Source of the DNA: Pseudomonadota bacterium
Lineage (GTDB): Bacteria > Myxococcota_A > Polyangia > Polyangiales > JAFGIB01
Length of the DNA: 33,822 nucleotides
Assembly (NCBI GenBank): GCA_017881185.1
Contig: JADGRE010000041.1
Coordinates: 1-33,822 of the forward strand
Direction: 5' to 3'
Positions 7,557 through 16,782 of this stretch are shown here, piece by piece; position 1 is the first letter of the stretch, and each line of letters starts with the position of its first letter. Both the position numbers and the translations under genes were made by a program. Below the pieces are notes generated by a model that worked only from the letters and a program-made list of their open reading frames with translations, did no database searches and was not told the DNA's origin.

Positions 7557-9866
7557 TTACTGCACCAACTGCGTCGAGCAGCGACCGCCGATACAGACCA
7601 GTGGCAGGCCGAGGCTCGATGCACAGCAGTCGGCGGTGGCGGTGCATTTGTCGTATTCCGCCGAGCATACGGGTGGCTTGCCGCCGCAGACGTTCTTCTT
7701 CAGCTTCGCGTCGCGGGCGCAGTAGCCTCCGCAACATTGATCGCCGCTGTCGCACGTCTTGCCGTCGGTGCGACAAGGCTCGGGCACCCAGTAGCCGCGG
7801 CTGTTGCCGGCCAGCAACTCTTGCGCGGGCAAGTAGAACCCCGGGTGACTCGGGTCGACGTTCTTGGTTTGCAGCTCTTGCGACGCGCTCGGTAGGTCGA
7901 TCGCCGCGACCCAGAGCTTCTTCGGCGTCGGCGTCTGCGTAAGATCATGATCGCGCGGATCGCTCCACGTGGGATCGATGGTTGCGACGTTGCCGTACAT
8001 GCGACGGCTCGTGAACACGACCCACGCATAGCCGCCCGCTGCGATGGGACTGACGGTCGGTTCGTATTGCAGTGTGGTGTCGTCGTCGTGGTTGTTGGCA
8101 CCGACTGGCAGGTACTGCGCGCCCTTGTTCTTGCCATTGGCGTGTTCGAGCGGATAAGCCTTGAGCGTTTTGAGATCCACCCACCATAGCTCGCCGCGAT
8201 TGCCGCGCCAGGTCGAGAGGTAACTGCCGCGATTGGTTCCCGTGGGCAGATCCACCTGGAAGACCAAACGATCTCCCGTGGGCATGAAGCTCGGCCAACC
8301 CGGACGCGCGCCGTCTTTGCCTTCGTAGACCAACACAGGCTTGCTGAAGGTCTTGGTCTTCACGGCGAAGTCCATCACGACCAGCTTCGATTCGTTGCCG
8401 GCGCCGATCGTGGCGTTGCCCGGTCCCTCGAAGAAAGTGAACGCGACCTTGGTTCCGTCAGGTGAAAACACGGGCATCGCGGCGCGCGTGACGAAGGTCG
8501 TCAAGCCCGTGCTCGCCAGCGGCATGCCGGTGGTTGCGTCCAACAGCTTGCTGCCGGCGCTGCCGTTGTTGTTTGCGTTACCCTCCAATGGACCTGCGTT
8601 GCCAAGCGCGAGCTTGCCGTCGGGCGATAGGCCCGCCCAGCCCATCACTCCGGACGTGGCTGCCGCGTACGGCGTCTCCGGATAGCCAGTGAGGTTGAGC
8701 GCGTACGACGAGCTGTCGAAATACGGATAAGGAATGCCATGCTGCACGATCATGCGCGAGCCGTCGGCCGATATGACGTGACACACGCGACACTGATTGC
8801 CATCGCCATCCGAGCCCGCGACCAAGCTGGGCGAAGTGTCGCCGCCGCTGATCGCCAGCGTTGCGCCGCCAAACTTGCCGTCGCCGCCGATCGCCCCGGT
8901 GTTGTTCTTCGCCAATTCCGTGCCGTAGGACTGATAGTAGACAGTGCCCTTGAGTGAGCTGCCGGCGATTGGCCAAGTCTCCGTGATCGGACCGAACGCT
9001 TTGTTCCCCGTCAGCACTGTCAGCTGCACCTTCAGCGTGGAGCGCGCCGACGAACGGGTTGCGGCATCCCATACCGCTTGAGGAATTGGATGACGCACGA
9101 ACGGCGCGCCTGCGGTAAGCGCCGCCGGCCGCGCGAAGTAACCCGTGTACGTGTAGTACTGGCTGTCGAGCTGCAGCTTGATGGCATCGGCCGGCGTCGC
9201 AGGATCGAAATCCCACTGCAACAGCGGCGCGAGCAAGCCGAGAGGCCAAACCGTTTGATCGTACGGATAGAGCCACGCGAGCTTGGTGCTTGCCGCCGGC
9301 TTGGCATCGAGTGCCTTCTTCTGCGCCGCGCTCACAGCGGGACCACCGCCTTCACCGCCGACGCCGCCGCAGCCGCCGACGCCGCAAGCGCCTCCCGCAC
9401 CGGCGCCGTTGTCGGTGGTCACGAAGCTCACGGTGATGGTTGTGGCGAGCTTGGTCTTGCCGGTATCCGCGGTGATGGTTGCTTGGCCACCGACACTGCC
9501 GCTGACGAAGTGACCGGTCTTCGGATCGATGGTGCCAATCTCCGCCCGCGAGATCGACCAGACCGGCATCGCAACGACCCCACCGGCCGTGGCTTTGAAG
9601 TTCAGCGACTGCGCTTTGCCGTTCACGACCTTGATCACCGGATCCGTCGGCGTGATCAGCAGCGGCGCGCTGACTCCAGCGTCGGTTACGGTGCCGCCGC
9701 TCGACCCAGCGAACGAAGAGTCGCCGGCGTCGTGCATGCTGGCGTCGTGCATGCTGGCGCCGGCGCCGGCAGCTTGGCCTTGCTTTGCGGCGGAGCCAGC
9801 GCATGCGCTCGCTACACACCAAACCGCCAGCCATGCACCGAACCACCTGTTGCCTGCGTGTTGCAT
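7557..9866 (-). CDS. Large lipoprotein: Ig-like domain, CxxCH heme site and PD40-type beta-propeller
   Basis: The ATG at 9864-9866 gives 769 residues with a signal peptide and lipobox A19-S20-A21-C22. A HDASMHDAG linker follows. Residues about 75-148 look like a bacterial Ig-like (Big2) domain. A Gly/Cys linker (CGVGGCGGVGGEGGG) leads to a domain with a single CxxCH motif, CRVCH at 359-363, the signature for covalent heme c or a related site. Downstream blocks GLSPDGKLALG, PVFSPDGTKVAFT and PSFMPTGDRLVFQV are WD40-like PD40 propeller blades, as in TolB-like proteins. The last 70 residues are Cys-rich (KTCDSGDQCCGGYC, CSAEYDKCTATADCC), like a knottin or EGF-type tail. Similar proteins are annotated in myxobacteria without known function. 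An exported electron carrier or sensor is possible, but unproven. Confidence 0.82.
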   Translation of the reverse strand: MQHAGNRWFGAWLAVWCVASACAGSAAKQGQAAGAGASMHDASMHDAGDSSFAGSSGGTVTDAGVSAPLLITPTDPVIKVVNGKAQSLNFKATAGGVVAMPVWSISRAEIGTIDPKTGHFVSGSVGGQATITADTGKTKLATTITVSFVTTDNGAGAGGACGVGGCGGVGGEGGGPAVSAAQKKALDAKPAASTKLAWLYPYDQTVWPLGLLAPLLQWDFDPATPADAIKLQLDSQYYTYTGYFARPAALTAGAPFVRHPIPQAVWDAATRSSARSTLKVQLTVLTGNKAFGPITETWPIAGSSLKGTVYYQSYGTELAKNNTGAIGGDGKFGGATLAISGGDTSPSLVAGSDGDGNQCRVCHVISADGSRMIVQHGIPYPYFDSSSYALNLTGYPETPYAAATSGVMGWAGLSPDGKLALGNAGPLEGNANNNGSAGSKLLDATTGMPLASTGLTTFVTRAAMPVFSPDGTKVAFTFFEGPGNATIGAGNESKLVVMDFAVKTKTFSKPVLVYEGKDGARPGWPSFMPTGDRLVFQVDLPTGTNRGSYLSTWRGNRGELWWVDLKTLKAYPLEHANGKNKGAQYLPVGANNHDDDTTLQYEPTVSPIAAGGYAWVVFTSRRMYGNVATIDPTWSDPRDHDLTQTPTPKKLWVAAIDLPSASQELQTKNVDPSHPGFYLPAQELLAGNSRGYWVPEPCRTDGKTCDSGDQCCGGYCARDAKLKKNVCGGKPPVCSAEYDKCTATADCCASSLGLPLVCIGGRCSTQLVQ

Positions 9867-10080
9867 CGAGACCTCGGCCGCAGTATGTGCCACTTGTGGC
9901 CCAGGACGGTCCAGAATCAAGCTGCGCGGCTCGCTGTAGCGGCCCTGTGGCAGAGGTCGCCATCAGCAATTTCGCTTTTCCGAGAAGCACGACCGGCGGT
10001 TAGTTCTGCTGGGCGAAGCTGCCGAGCGCGCCTTGCACGCCGATCCGGTCGCCACGCTGCCCGCCCGAAAGCCGCCGCGA

Positions 10081-10103
10081 ACGGGTATTGAGATCGGCTC
10101 TAA
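10081..10103 (-). repeat. Dispersed 3'-end element, copy 1
   Basis: Read on the minus strand, this 23-nt block (TTAGAGCCGAT then CTCAATACCCGT) starts at the stop codon of the beta-helix gene and matches the block at 24695-24717 at 22 of 23 positions. Downstream, AGCCG can pair with CGGCT in a looser hairpin than in the other copy. It is probably part of a terminator or a repeated extragenic element. Confidence 0.7.
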
Positions 10104-11602
10104 GGCGCGTAGGCGCCGTAGCCGCTGACCGCCGCGTTCTGGGTGTGAAAGTCGGCGGCCGCGGGGCCCACGAACATCGGCGCCTGAACCACAGACTGAC
10201 TGATGCAGTTTCCGGCAGCACCCGCGGGCATTGTGCCCTGGACGACGTTGTCGACCAACGTGTACTTGCGCGGGAGGGCGTCGTAGCAACTGTTGAGCAC
10301 CTGGGTCCCGGCCGCGAGGATGTTGCGTGTGGCACTGGTGTTGGCGCCAGAGCCGGACGAATCGAGGTTCAGCTCCGACTTGCCCGGCGCCGCCGCGGCG
10401 GCGCCGTTGCCGAAGAACGTGTTGCTGGTGATGACGACATTTGTGTAAGCGACGTCGACCATGCGTAGGCCCGAGTAGTAGTTACCGTAGATGAGGTTGT
10501 GGGTGATCGTCACGTTCGAGATCGTGCCGGTGCCGCCGCCGTTGAGGACGATGCCGTCCTCGTAGTCGGCGTGCCCGTTGTCGTGGATGCGGTTGCGCTC
10601 GATGAGCACGTTGGCGAGCGTGCCGAAGGTTCCCTGCTCGGTGTTGAACTGGATGCCGCGCGACGAGTTGAGACGAATCTCGTTGTTGCGAATGACGATG
10701 CCGTCGCCGCTAGCCAGATAGACGCCGTGGTCAAGGTGGCCGCCACCCGCGCAGTGACCGAACTTCTCGATCAGAGAATCCTCGACGGCCACGTCCTTGC
10801 CGCCGTCGACTTCGACCGCGCCGCCCGCCAGGCCGGTGGCACAATCTCCGGTGAAGGTCACGTGATCGATGCGCTGGTCCGAGCCGGCGAGCAGCGTCAG
10901 CGTGTTGAACGAGCCGCTCTGGGTGTAGCCGGTAAGATCGAATGTCATGTTGCTGAGACGGACGTGGCTGACACCGGCGTCGAGTGTGGCGCGTCCGCGG
11001 ATGACGACACCCGCGCGCGACTGGCCGACAAAGACGCGCCGGGCAGCCGCCGAGGTGCCGCCCTTCTTCACGTATACCGGCAGCGTGGAGCCAGACTGGA
11101 GGTAGGTGCCGTCGTGGATCAAGTAACAGGCGTCGGCAGGATCCGCAGCGTGCGAGCCCTCGCCGCGCGACGCGTTCTGGAGATCGGCGACCGTGGTGAC
11201 GTCGAACTTTGTGGCGCTGGGCGGGCACACGCCGGGACCGTCGGTCCAGACGGCGATCGCAATCGCGCCCGAGGCGCCGCCTGCGTCGGTGCTCCCCGCG
11301 GAACCACCGTCGGTGCCGCCCGAGCTTGCGCCGCCGCTGCCGCCCGAGCTTGTGCCACCGCTGCCGCCCGAGCTTGCGCCGCCAGTGCCGCCCGAGCTTG
11401 CGCCGCCGGTGCCACTCGCCGTTCCACCGCCAGCTCCGCCGACTGAGCCTCCGTCAATGCCACCCGAGGCGGTCCCGCCTGCGCCGCCGTTGGTCGCCCC
11501 GGGGCCTCTGCTGCTCGAACAAGCGCTCAGCAACAGTGTGATGCTGGCCGTGCCTACGAGGACGAGTCTCGTCATTCTGTGCAGACGCGGAGCGTGTTTC
11601 AT
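10100..11602 (-). CDS. Secreted lipoprotein with right-handed parallel beta-helix domain
   Basis: From the ATG at 11600-11602 the product has 500 residues; an ATG at 11573-11575 is an alternative. The signal peptide ends at lipobox LLSAC near residue 27. Residues about 30-110 are a Gly/Ser/Ala/Thr linker made of GGASSGG and GGTSSGG units. The rest is a parallel beta-helix of the pectate-lyase-like or PbH1 type: repeated strands such as VFVGQSRAGVVIRG, HVRLSNMTFDL, RIDHVTFTG, VAVEDSLIEKFG, IVIRNNEIRLN, VLIERNRIHDNG, VTITHNLIYGN and VVITSNTFFGNG, each with the turn asparagines of Asn ladders. Such proteins bind or cleave polysaccharides. I cannot identify a catalytic site, so binding or degradation is open. 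The open frame continues upstream to 12607, but that part runs antisense to the cupin gene and is rejected. Confidence 0.85.
   Translation of the reverse strand: MKHAPRLHRMTRLVLVGTASITLLLSACSSSRGPGATNGGAGGTASGGIDGGSVGGAGGGTASGTGGASSGGTGGASSGGSGGTSSGGSGGASSGGTDGGSAGSTDAGGASGAIAIAVWTDGPGVCPPSATKFDVTTVADLQNASRGEGSHAADPADACYLIHDGTYLQSGSTLPVYVKKGGTSAAARRVFVGQSRAGVVIRGRATLDAGVSHVRLSNMTFDLTGYTQSGSFNTLTLLAGSDQRIDHVTFTGDCATGLAGGAVEVDGGKDVAVEDSLIEKFGHCAGGGHLDHGVYLASGDGIVIRNNEIRLNSSRGIQFNTEQGTFGTLANVLIERNRIHDNGHADYEDGIVLNGGGTGTISNVTITHNLIYGNYYSGLRMVDVAYTNVVITSNTFFGNGAAAAAPGKSELNLDSSGSGANTSATRNILAAGTQVLNSCYDALPRKYTLVDNVVQGTMPAGAAGNCISQSVVQAPMFVGPAAADFHTQNAAVSGYGAYAP
11300..11440 (-). repeat. Coding Gly/Ser linker repeat (about 24-bp units)
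   Basis: Several near-identical blocks of about 24 bp, each containing CCGCCCGAGCTTG on the plus strand, encode the SSGG-type linker of the beta-helix lipoprotein. Length variation between strains is expected for such a repeat. Confidence 0.8.
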
Positions 11603-11755
11603 GTGGCGGATTCTAGCGGACACGGGCAGAGGTGTCAGCCGAGCCAAGAAAGGGTCGATGGCAGTCCATGCAGCGACACCGAGCCCGCTCCATGCTCGCA
11701 CCAAACGAGCTAAGCTGCGAAACCCCAAAACGCGCACCCGTTCGCAGGAGCCCGC

Positions 11756-12127
11756 ATGTCCGACTTCACCGTCAAGTCTGTGTCCGAGTTGGAGTTCTAC
11801 CAAGGCCCGCACGCGCGCGAAGGCATTCGCTTTCGCTATGCCGGCAAGGCGCTGGGCGTGAGCGCCTGGGGCATGAACGTGCTGGAGATCGCGCCGCACT
11901 GCACCAACTACCCCGAGCACGACCACGCCAAGGACGGGCAAGAAGAGGTCTACACCGCGCTCGAAGGCACGGCGACGCTCGTCGTGGGTGGGCAGACGCA
12001 GGTGCTGAAGCCGGGTGTGCTCGTGCGCGTGGGACCATCGGTGACGCGCAAGATCATCACCGGCGATTCGGGCGCGACGATTCTTGCGATTGGCGCGACG
12101 CCGGGTGCGGTGTACGCGGGGCGCTGA
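11756..12127 (+). CDS. Small single-domain cupin protein
   Basis: The 123-residue protein starts at the ATG at 11756, seven bases after AGGAG. It is a single conserved beta-barrel (cupin_2 type). The first cupin motif is visible as PEHDHAKDGQEEVYTALEG, with His-x-His and a downstream Glu suited to bind a metal ion. The second motif (VLKPGVLVRVGPSVTRKI) has Pro-Gly but lacks the usual His, so metal coordination may be incomplete. Such small cupins include isomerases, dioxygenases and sugar- or ligand-binding proteins; the sequence alone does not choose among them. It has no signal peptide and is expected in the cytoplasm. It is divergent from the beta-helix lipoprotein across 153 bp, and I see no operon partner. 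Confidence 0.85.
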   Translation: MSDFTVKSVSELEFYQGPHAREGIRFRYAGKALGVSAWGMNVLEIAPHCTNYPEHDHAKDGQEEVYTALEGTATLVVGGQTQVLKPGVLVRVGPSVTRKIITGDSGATILAIGATPGAVYAGR

Positions 12128-12214
12128 GGCGCGAGCGCAGCAGCTGTCGGAGGTGCGCTGTTGATGCTCACCGCCATCACTACACTTGTCACAGGTCGGC
12201 CGGGCGCTGCGGTC

Positions 12215-12246
12215 CGTACCTGTAACTCTGCGTACCTGTAACTCTG
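12215..12246. repeat. Exact 16-bp direct tandem duplication
   Basis: CGTACCTGTAACTCTG occurs twice head to tail (12215-12230 and 12231-12246) in the 133-bp gap between the cupin and tolC-like genes. It is non-coding. It could be a replication slip or a double protein-binding site near the 3' end of the efflux operon. Confidence 0.8.
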
Positions 12247-12260
12247 CGCGCCGCGCGCGC

Positions 12261-13571
12261 TCAGTAAGGCAGTCGACCGGTCGCCGCGAGCAGATCGAGC
12301 CGCGCTTGGCGTGCGTTGTCTTCGGCGACCACGGCAGCCGTCTCGGCGTCGCGTGCCTTGCGCTCTGCGTCGACCACTTCGATGTCGCTGGTGGCGCCGG
12401 CCTTGTACGCGAGGTTGGCCATCTGCAGCGCGTCCGCTGCCAGCTTCGCAGCCTGCGCTGCAAGCAGCAGGCCTGCATCGGCGCGTTGCAGCACCTCGAA
12501 CGCCACGCGCACCTCCGACTTGGCCTGGCGCAGCGTCGCCTCCAGTTGCGTTTGATTCTCGGCCACGGCGATCTCGCGCTCGCTCGCGGTCGCGCTGCGC
12601 AAGCCACCGTCGTACAACGGCACCGACAAGAGCAGTTGCGCTTGCCAGCCTGTCAGCGGCAGCGTGGGCGAGCGCGGGTTCTGATAGAAGGGTTGCAGCG
12701 TTGCCGTGAGCAGCGGCACGTAGTCGGTCCAGCCGTCGTTCACCACGCGCTTGCTCGTCTTCACGCGTTCACTGCCGGCGACCACGTCTGTGCGGCGCGT
12801 GGTCGCGTCGGACAGGCCTGGTTCGAGCGCGGGGGCTTCGGGCAGCACGACGGTGTCGGCCACTTCAGCGGGGCCATCGAGGCCGAGCAACACGCCGAGC
12901 GCTTCTCTCGCGCGTGCCAGCGACGCACGTGTGTTCTCCAGCTGCGCTTGCGTGGTGGCCACTTCTTGGGCCGCGCGCACGTCGTCGAGGCGATTGCCCA
13001 CGCCGCCTGCGAAGCGCGTGTGCGCGTAGTCGGCATGCGCGCGCGCATTCTCGAGCGCGCGTTCGTTCACTTCCACCGCGCGGTGCTGCACCACCACCGC
13101 GAGGTAGCTGTGAGCCACCGCCACGGCCACCTGGCGTCGCACGTCCTGCGCGCTCAAGCGCGACAACGCTACGTTGTCGGACGCGTGGCTGGTCTGCGCC
13201 CAGCGCTGGGCAGAGACCAGAGGCACGCTCAAGAGCAAGCTCGCGCCCAGCTGATTCTGAGCGGACAAGACGCGACCGTTGAGCTGGCGATCGTGGTCGA
13301 GGTGCGTGTATGCCGCGTTGCCTACCAAGGTGGGGAATGCGGCCGAACGTGCTTCCTTCACGAGCGCCTCGGCACGGGTGATCTCCGCCATCGCAACACT
13401 CACGCGCGGCTCACGCCGCAACGCCACCTCGATGGCTTGTTGCAGGCTGTAGCTGGCGGGCGCACTGGCCGCAACCGGCTCATCCGCTGCCACCTGGCAT
13501 GGCGCAGCCAACAGCTGCAGCACACAAGCCACGGCCGCGGTACCCACAATGAGCGCCCGCTCAGCTCGCAT
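12261..13571 (-). CDS. TolC-family outer-membrane efflux channel
   Basis: This is the third gene of the efflux operon. The product is a 436-residue protein with a cleavable signal (MRAERALIVGTAAVACVLQLLAAP, then ADEP) and the duplicated outer-membrane-factor repeat: YSLQQAIEVALRREPRV at the start of the first half, long alpha-helical segments rich in Ala and Arg, and a second half with GWQAQLLLSVPLYDGGLRSA, a block typical of TolC/OprM proteins. It should trimerise to form the exit duct across the outer membrane. I chose the ATG at 13569-13571, which overlaps the end of the pump gene by 11 bases and has GGGGG a few bases upstream; an in-frame ATG at 13604 would add 11 residues encoded inside the pump gene. 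Overlap implies translational coupling. Confidence 0.93.
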   Translation of the reverse strand: MRAERALIVGTAAVACVLQLLAAPCQVAADEPVAASAPASYSLQQAIEVALRREPRVSVAMAEITRAEALVKEARSAAFPTLVGNAAYTHLDHDRQLNGRVLSAQNQLGASLLLSVPLVSAQRWAQTSHASDNVALSRLSAQDVRRQVAVAVAHSYLAVVVQHRAVEVNERALENARAHADYAHTRFAGGVGNRLDDVRAAQEVATTQAQLENTRASLARAREALGVLLGLDGPAEVADTVVLPEAPALEPGLSDATTRRTDVVAGSERVKTSKRVVNDGWTDYVPLLTATLQPFYQNPRSPTLPLTGWQAQLLLSVPLYDGGLRSATASEREIAVAENQTQLEATLRQAKSEVRVAFEVLQRADAGLLLAAQAAKLAADALQMANLAYKAGATSDIEVVDAERKARDAETAAVVAEDNARQARLDLLAATGRLPY

Positions 13572-16500
13572 GCGGCGCCCCCAACGCAACTTCGGCGTCG
13601 TCATCGTCGGGCGCGGCGCGCTTGGCGAAACGATCGAGCAAGGTGTAGAGGCACGGCACCAGAAACAGCGTGAACACGGTGGACACCATCAGCCCACCGA
13701 TGACCGCGCGGGCCAGGGGCAAGTTGGTCTCGCTGCCTTCGCCGATGCCGGCAGCCATGGGAATGAGGCCCACCACCGTGGCGATGGTGGTCATCAAGAT
13801 AGGGCGCAAGCGCGTACGCCCTGCCTTGACCATGGCTTCGATGAGCGGCTCGCCGCGCGTGCGCAGCACGTTGGCGAAGTCGACCAAGAGCACGCCGTTG
13901 GACACCACGATGCCCACCATCATGATGATGCCCATGTAGCTGTTGACGTTGAGCGTGGTGCCCGTGAGGTAGAGTGAGAGGAACACGCCCGAGATGCCCA
14001 GCGGCACGCTGAACATGATCACGAGCGGGTCGATGAGCGACTTGAACTGCGACGCCAGCACCATGTACACCAGCGCCAAGGCCATGAGCGCAGCGAACAT
14101 CAGGCTGCGGAAGGCCTTCTGCTGCTCGATGGTCTGGCCACCGAGGCGTGCGCTGAAGCCGTCGGGCGGCGGAGTCTGGTCGACCACGCGTTGCGCGGCA
14201 TCGCTGGCGGCGCCCAGGCTCTTGTTCGGCGCGACGTTGGCGGTGACGTGCACGATGCGCTGCAGGTACTTGCGGTCGATGAGCACCGGCCCGCTGCCGC
14301 GCTTGATCTGGGCGACCGTCTCGAGCGAGACCATGGCGCCCGAGGGCGTGCGCAGCGCGATGTCGCGCAGGTCGCTCACGTGGCTGCGGTAGTCGTCGCG
14401 CATGCGCACGTTGATGAAGTAGGAGTTACCAGTCTTCGGGTCGGTGAAGAGCACCGGGGCGTACTCGCTGTTGCCGTGCAGGCTGGTGAGCACGGTCTGC
14501 GCCACGTCTTGCTCCGACAGACCGAGCACGCCCGCTTTTTGGCGATCGACCACCACGTCGAACTCGGGCGAATTCTCCTCGCGCGACATCTGCACGTCGG
14601 TGAGCAACGGGCTGCCGTCTTTGTCGGTGACGGCGCGCAGCTTGGCGAGCAAGCGCTTGGAGAAGGCAGAGCCGTCGTCGAGATCGTAACCCAGCACCTC
14701 GATGTCGATCGGCGCGGGCGAGCCGAAGTTCAAGATGCGCTTCACGATGCCACCGACGAAGAAGTAGATCTGCGTGCCAGGGAAGCCTTCGCGCACGGCC
14801 GCGCGGATCTGCTCGGTGGCCTGCACGTCGGAGATGTCGCGCTTGACGTGCGGCACCAAGTTCACCTGCAAGTTGCCGGTGTGCGAGCCGGTGTTGGTGG
14901 TGAAGAGTGCCGTGCGGCCACCCGGCAGGCCGGTGTCGGAGATCATGGTGGTGAACAGACGCTGCTTGCCTGGGCCTGCGCCCAGCACCTTGTCGATGAC
15001 GTGCTCGAGGCGGTCGGTGACCTGTTCGGTGCGCTCCACACGCGTGCCGATGGGGGTCTTGTAGTTCACGGTGAACTGCGACTCGTCGGTGTCCGGAAAG
15101 AACTCGGTGCCGATGCGCGACTTGAGCTGCAGTGAACCCGCGAACGCCGCCATGATCACCACGATGGTGACGATGCGGTGGCGCAAGGTGAAGGCCAACA
15201 GGCGCGCGTACACGGCGTCGAGTCCGTCGAGCATGCGCACGATGCTTTTCGACAGCCAACCGCGCTGCGTGTCGTGCTCCGGTCGCATCACGTAGAAGCA
15301 CAAGAGCGGCGTAACCGTGCGCGAGACGAGAAAGCTCATGCCGAGCGCGAACGAGATCGTCGCCGCCAGCGGCAAGAACAAATAGCGTGCAATGCCCTGC
15401 AGGAACAACACCGGCAAGAACACGACCACTGTGGTGATGGTCGAGACCAGGATGGGCATGGCCACTTCTTGCGCGGCCATGAGCACCGCCTGCTTGCGAC
15501 TCTGCCCCATGCCGAGGTGACGGTGAATGTTCTCCAGCTCGACGATGGAGTCGTCGACCAGGCGGCCCACGCCCAGCGCGAGACCGCCGAGCGTGAACAC
15601 GTTGAGCGTCTGACCGGTGAAGTACAGCAGCACGAAGGTCGCCACGATGGAGAGCGGAATGGCCACCGCGACGATGGCCGTGGCGCGCAAGCTCACCAGA
15701 AAGATGAGGATCACGATCACCGCGAGCAGACCGCCCTGGAAGGCCTCGTGCTGCAGCGCAGCCACGGCCGAGCGGATGTACTGCGACTGGTCGAACGAGA
15801 CCGCGAGCTTGACGTTCGGCGGGATGCCACGCAGCTTCGGCAGCGCTGCGCGGACGGCGTCGACCACCTCGATGGTGTTGCCGCCGGGTTGCTTGAGCAC
15901 GCGCAGGTACACGCCGCGCTCGCCGTTGATGCGCACGATCTCGGTTTGATCGGCCTCGCCGTCGATGGCGTCGGCCACATCGGACACGCGCACCGGCGGC
16001 ACCTGACGAAACCCGGCAGCCGTGGCGCCGGGCCGCAAGATCAAGTCGCCCAGCGGCTGGGCGCGGCTGACCTGCGTGTTGGCGAAGACGTTGTAGTCGC
16101 GGTCGTCGGCGCGCAGGCTGCCGCTCGGCAGAAGCAGGTTCGCGCCGCGCACGGCGTTGACCAGATCGAGGATGCCCAGGCCGCGCGCGCGCAACGCATC
16201 ACGCTTGGCCTGCACCTGAATCTCCCGGATCTTGCCGCCACTGACCGTGGCACTGGCCACGCCGGAGATGCGTTCCAGCTGCGGCTCGATGGTGTTGTAG
16301 GCGAGATCGTAGAGCTGCCGCTCGTCAATGCCCGTGCCGGAGACGGCCACTTGCACGACGGGGATGTTGGTGATGTCGAACTTGATGATGAACGGCTGCG
16401 CGATGCCGGGTGGCAAGGTATTGAGAATCTGCGAGACGCGCTGCGAGACCTCGAACTGCGCGTTGTCGAGGTTCGTGCCGTAGTTGAACCACACACTGAT

Positions 16501-16770
16501 GACCGAGACGCCTTGCTTCGACAAGCTCTCGACGCGATCGACGCCTGGCGACGCGCTGACGGCGCGTTCGAGGGGCTGGGTGATGGACTTCTCGATGTCG
16601 CCGGGCCCAGCGCCGTTGTAGAAAGTCGCCACGCGAATGACCGGCACGGTGATGTCCGGGAATAGATCGACGCTCAAGCGCTGCAACGACACCGAGCCCA
16701 AGACGATGGTCATGAGCGACAGCATCAGGATCAACACGGGGTTGCGCAGCGCGAGTCTCGTAAGCCACAT
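13561..16770 (-). CDS. RND-family (AcrB/HAE1-like) inner-membrane efflux pump
   Basis: The 1069-residue protein has the full length and topology of an RND drug pump: TM1 (VLILMLSLMTIVLG), a large periplasmic loop with LFPDITVPVIRV, the TM2-TM6 block, a second loop and TM7-TM12 ending near LFLVPCLYTLLDRF. The proton-relay acids of TM4 are kept as the pair D406-D407 in GRLVDDSIVELENI. The TM10 position that is a Lys in AcrB (K940) reads VVSNGVLLVDFAN here, so it is Ser or Asn, as in a sub-branch of the superfamily. Export of hydrophobic drugs, lipids or similar compounds is more likely than metals, as I see no Met-rich metal path; the substrate is unknown. It starts 12 bases after the adaptor stop and works with the adaptor and the TolC channel. 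Confidence 0.95.
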   Translation of the reverse strand: MWLTRLALRNPVLILMLSLMTIVLGSVSLQRLSVDLFPDITVPVIRVATFYNGAGPGDIEKSITQPLERAVSASPGVDRVESLSKQGVSVISVWFNYGTNLDNAQFEVSQRVSQILNTLPPGIAQPFIIKFDITNIPVVQVAVSGTGIDERQLYDLAYNTIEPQLERISGVASATVSGGKIREIQVQAKRDALRARGLGILDLVNAVRGANLLLPSGSLRADDRDYNVFANTQVSRAQPLGDLILRPGATAAGFRQVPPVRVSDVADAIDGEADQTEIVRINGERGVYLRVLKQPGGNTIEVVDAVRAALPKLRGIPPNVKLAVSFDQSQYIRSAVAALQHEAFQGGLLAVIVILIFLVSLRATAIVAVAIPLSIVATFVLLYFTGQTLNVFTLGGLALGVGRLVDDSIVELENIHRHLGMGQSRKQAVLMAAQEVAMPILVSTITTVVVFLPVLFLQGIARYLFLPLAATISFALGMSFLVSRTVTPLLCFYVMRPEHDTQRGWLSKSIVRMLDGLDAVYARLLAFTLRHRIVTIVVIMAAFAGSLQLKSRIGTEFFPDTDESQFTVNYKTPIGTRVERTEQVTDRLEHVIDKVLGAGPGKQRLFTTMISDTGLPGGRTALFTTNTGSHTGNLQVNLVPHVKRDISDVQATEQIRAAVREGFPGTQIYFFVGGIVKRILNFGSPAPIDIEVLGYDLDDGSAFSKRLLAKLRAVTDKDGSPLLTDVQMSREENSPEFDVVVDRQKAGVLGLSEQDVAQTVLTSLHGNSEYAPVLFTDPKTGNSYFINVRMRDDYRSHVSDLRDIALRTPSGAMVSLETVAQIKRGSGPVLIDRKYLQRIVHVTANVAPNKSLGAASDAAQRVVDQTPPPDGFSARLGGQTIEQQKAFRSLMFAALMALALVYMVLASQFKSLIDPLVIMFSVPLGISGVFLSLYLTGTTLNVNSYMGIIMMVGIVVSNGVLLVDFANVLRTRGEPLIEAMVKAGRTRLRPILMTTIATVVGLIPMAAGIGEGSETNLPLARAVIGGLMVSTVFTLFLVPCLYTLLDRFAKRAAPDDDDAEVALGAPHAS

Positions 16771-16782
16771 CGGTCGATCCGT

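Noticed and set aside
11603..12607. Long N-terminal extension of the beta-helix protein frame
   Set aside because: It runs antisense through the cupin gene, has no protein-like composition, and the lipoprotein signal peptide at 11602 gives a natural start.
12186..13673. Long plus-strand frame opposite the TolC-like gene
   Set aside because: High-GC antisense shadow: rich in Arg, His and Gln without domains, while the minus strand encodes a clear TolC protein.
15178..16665. Long plus-strand frame opposite the RND pump gene
   Set aside because: Same reason: its composition mirrors the pump codons and it has no motif of its own.
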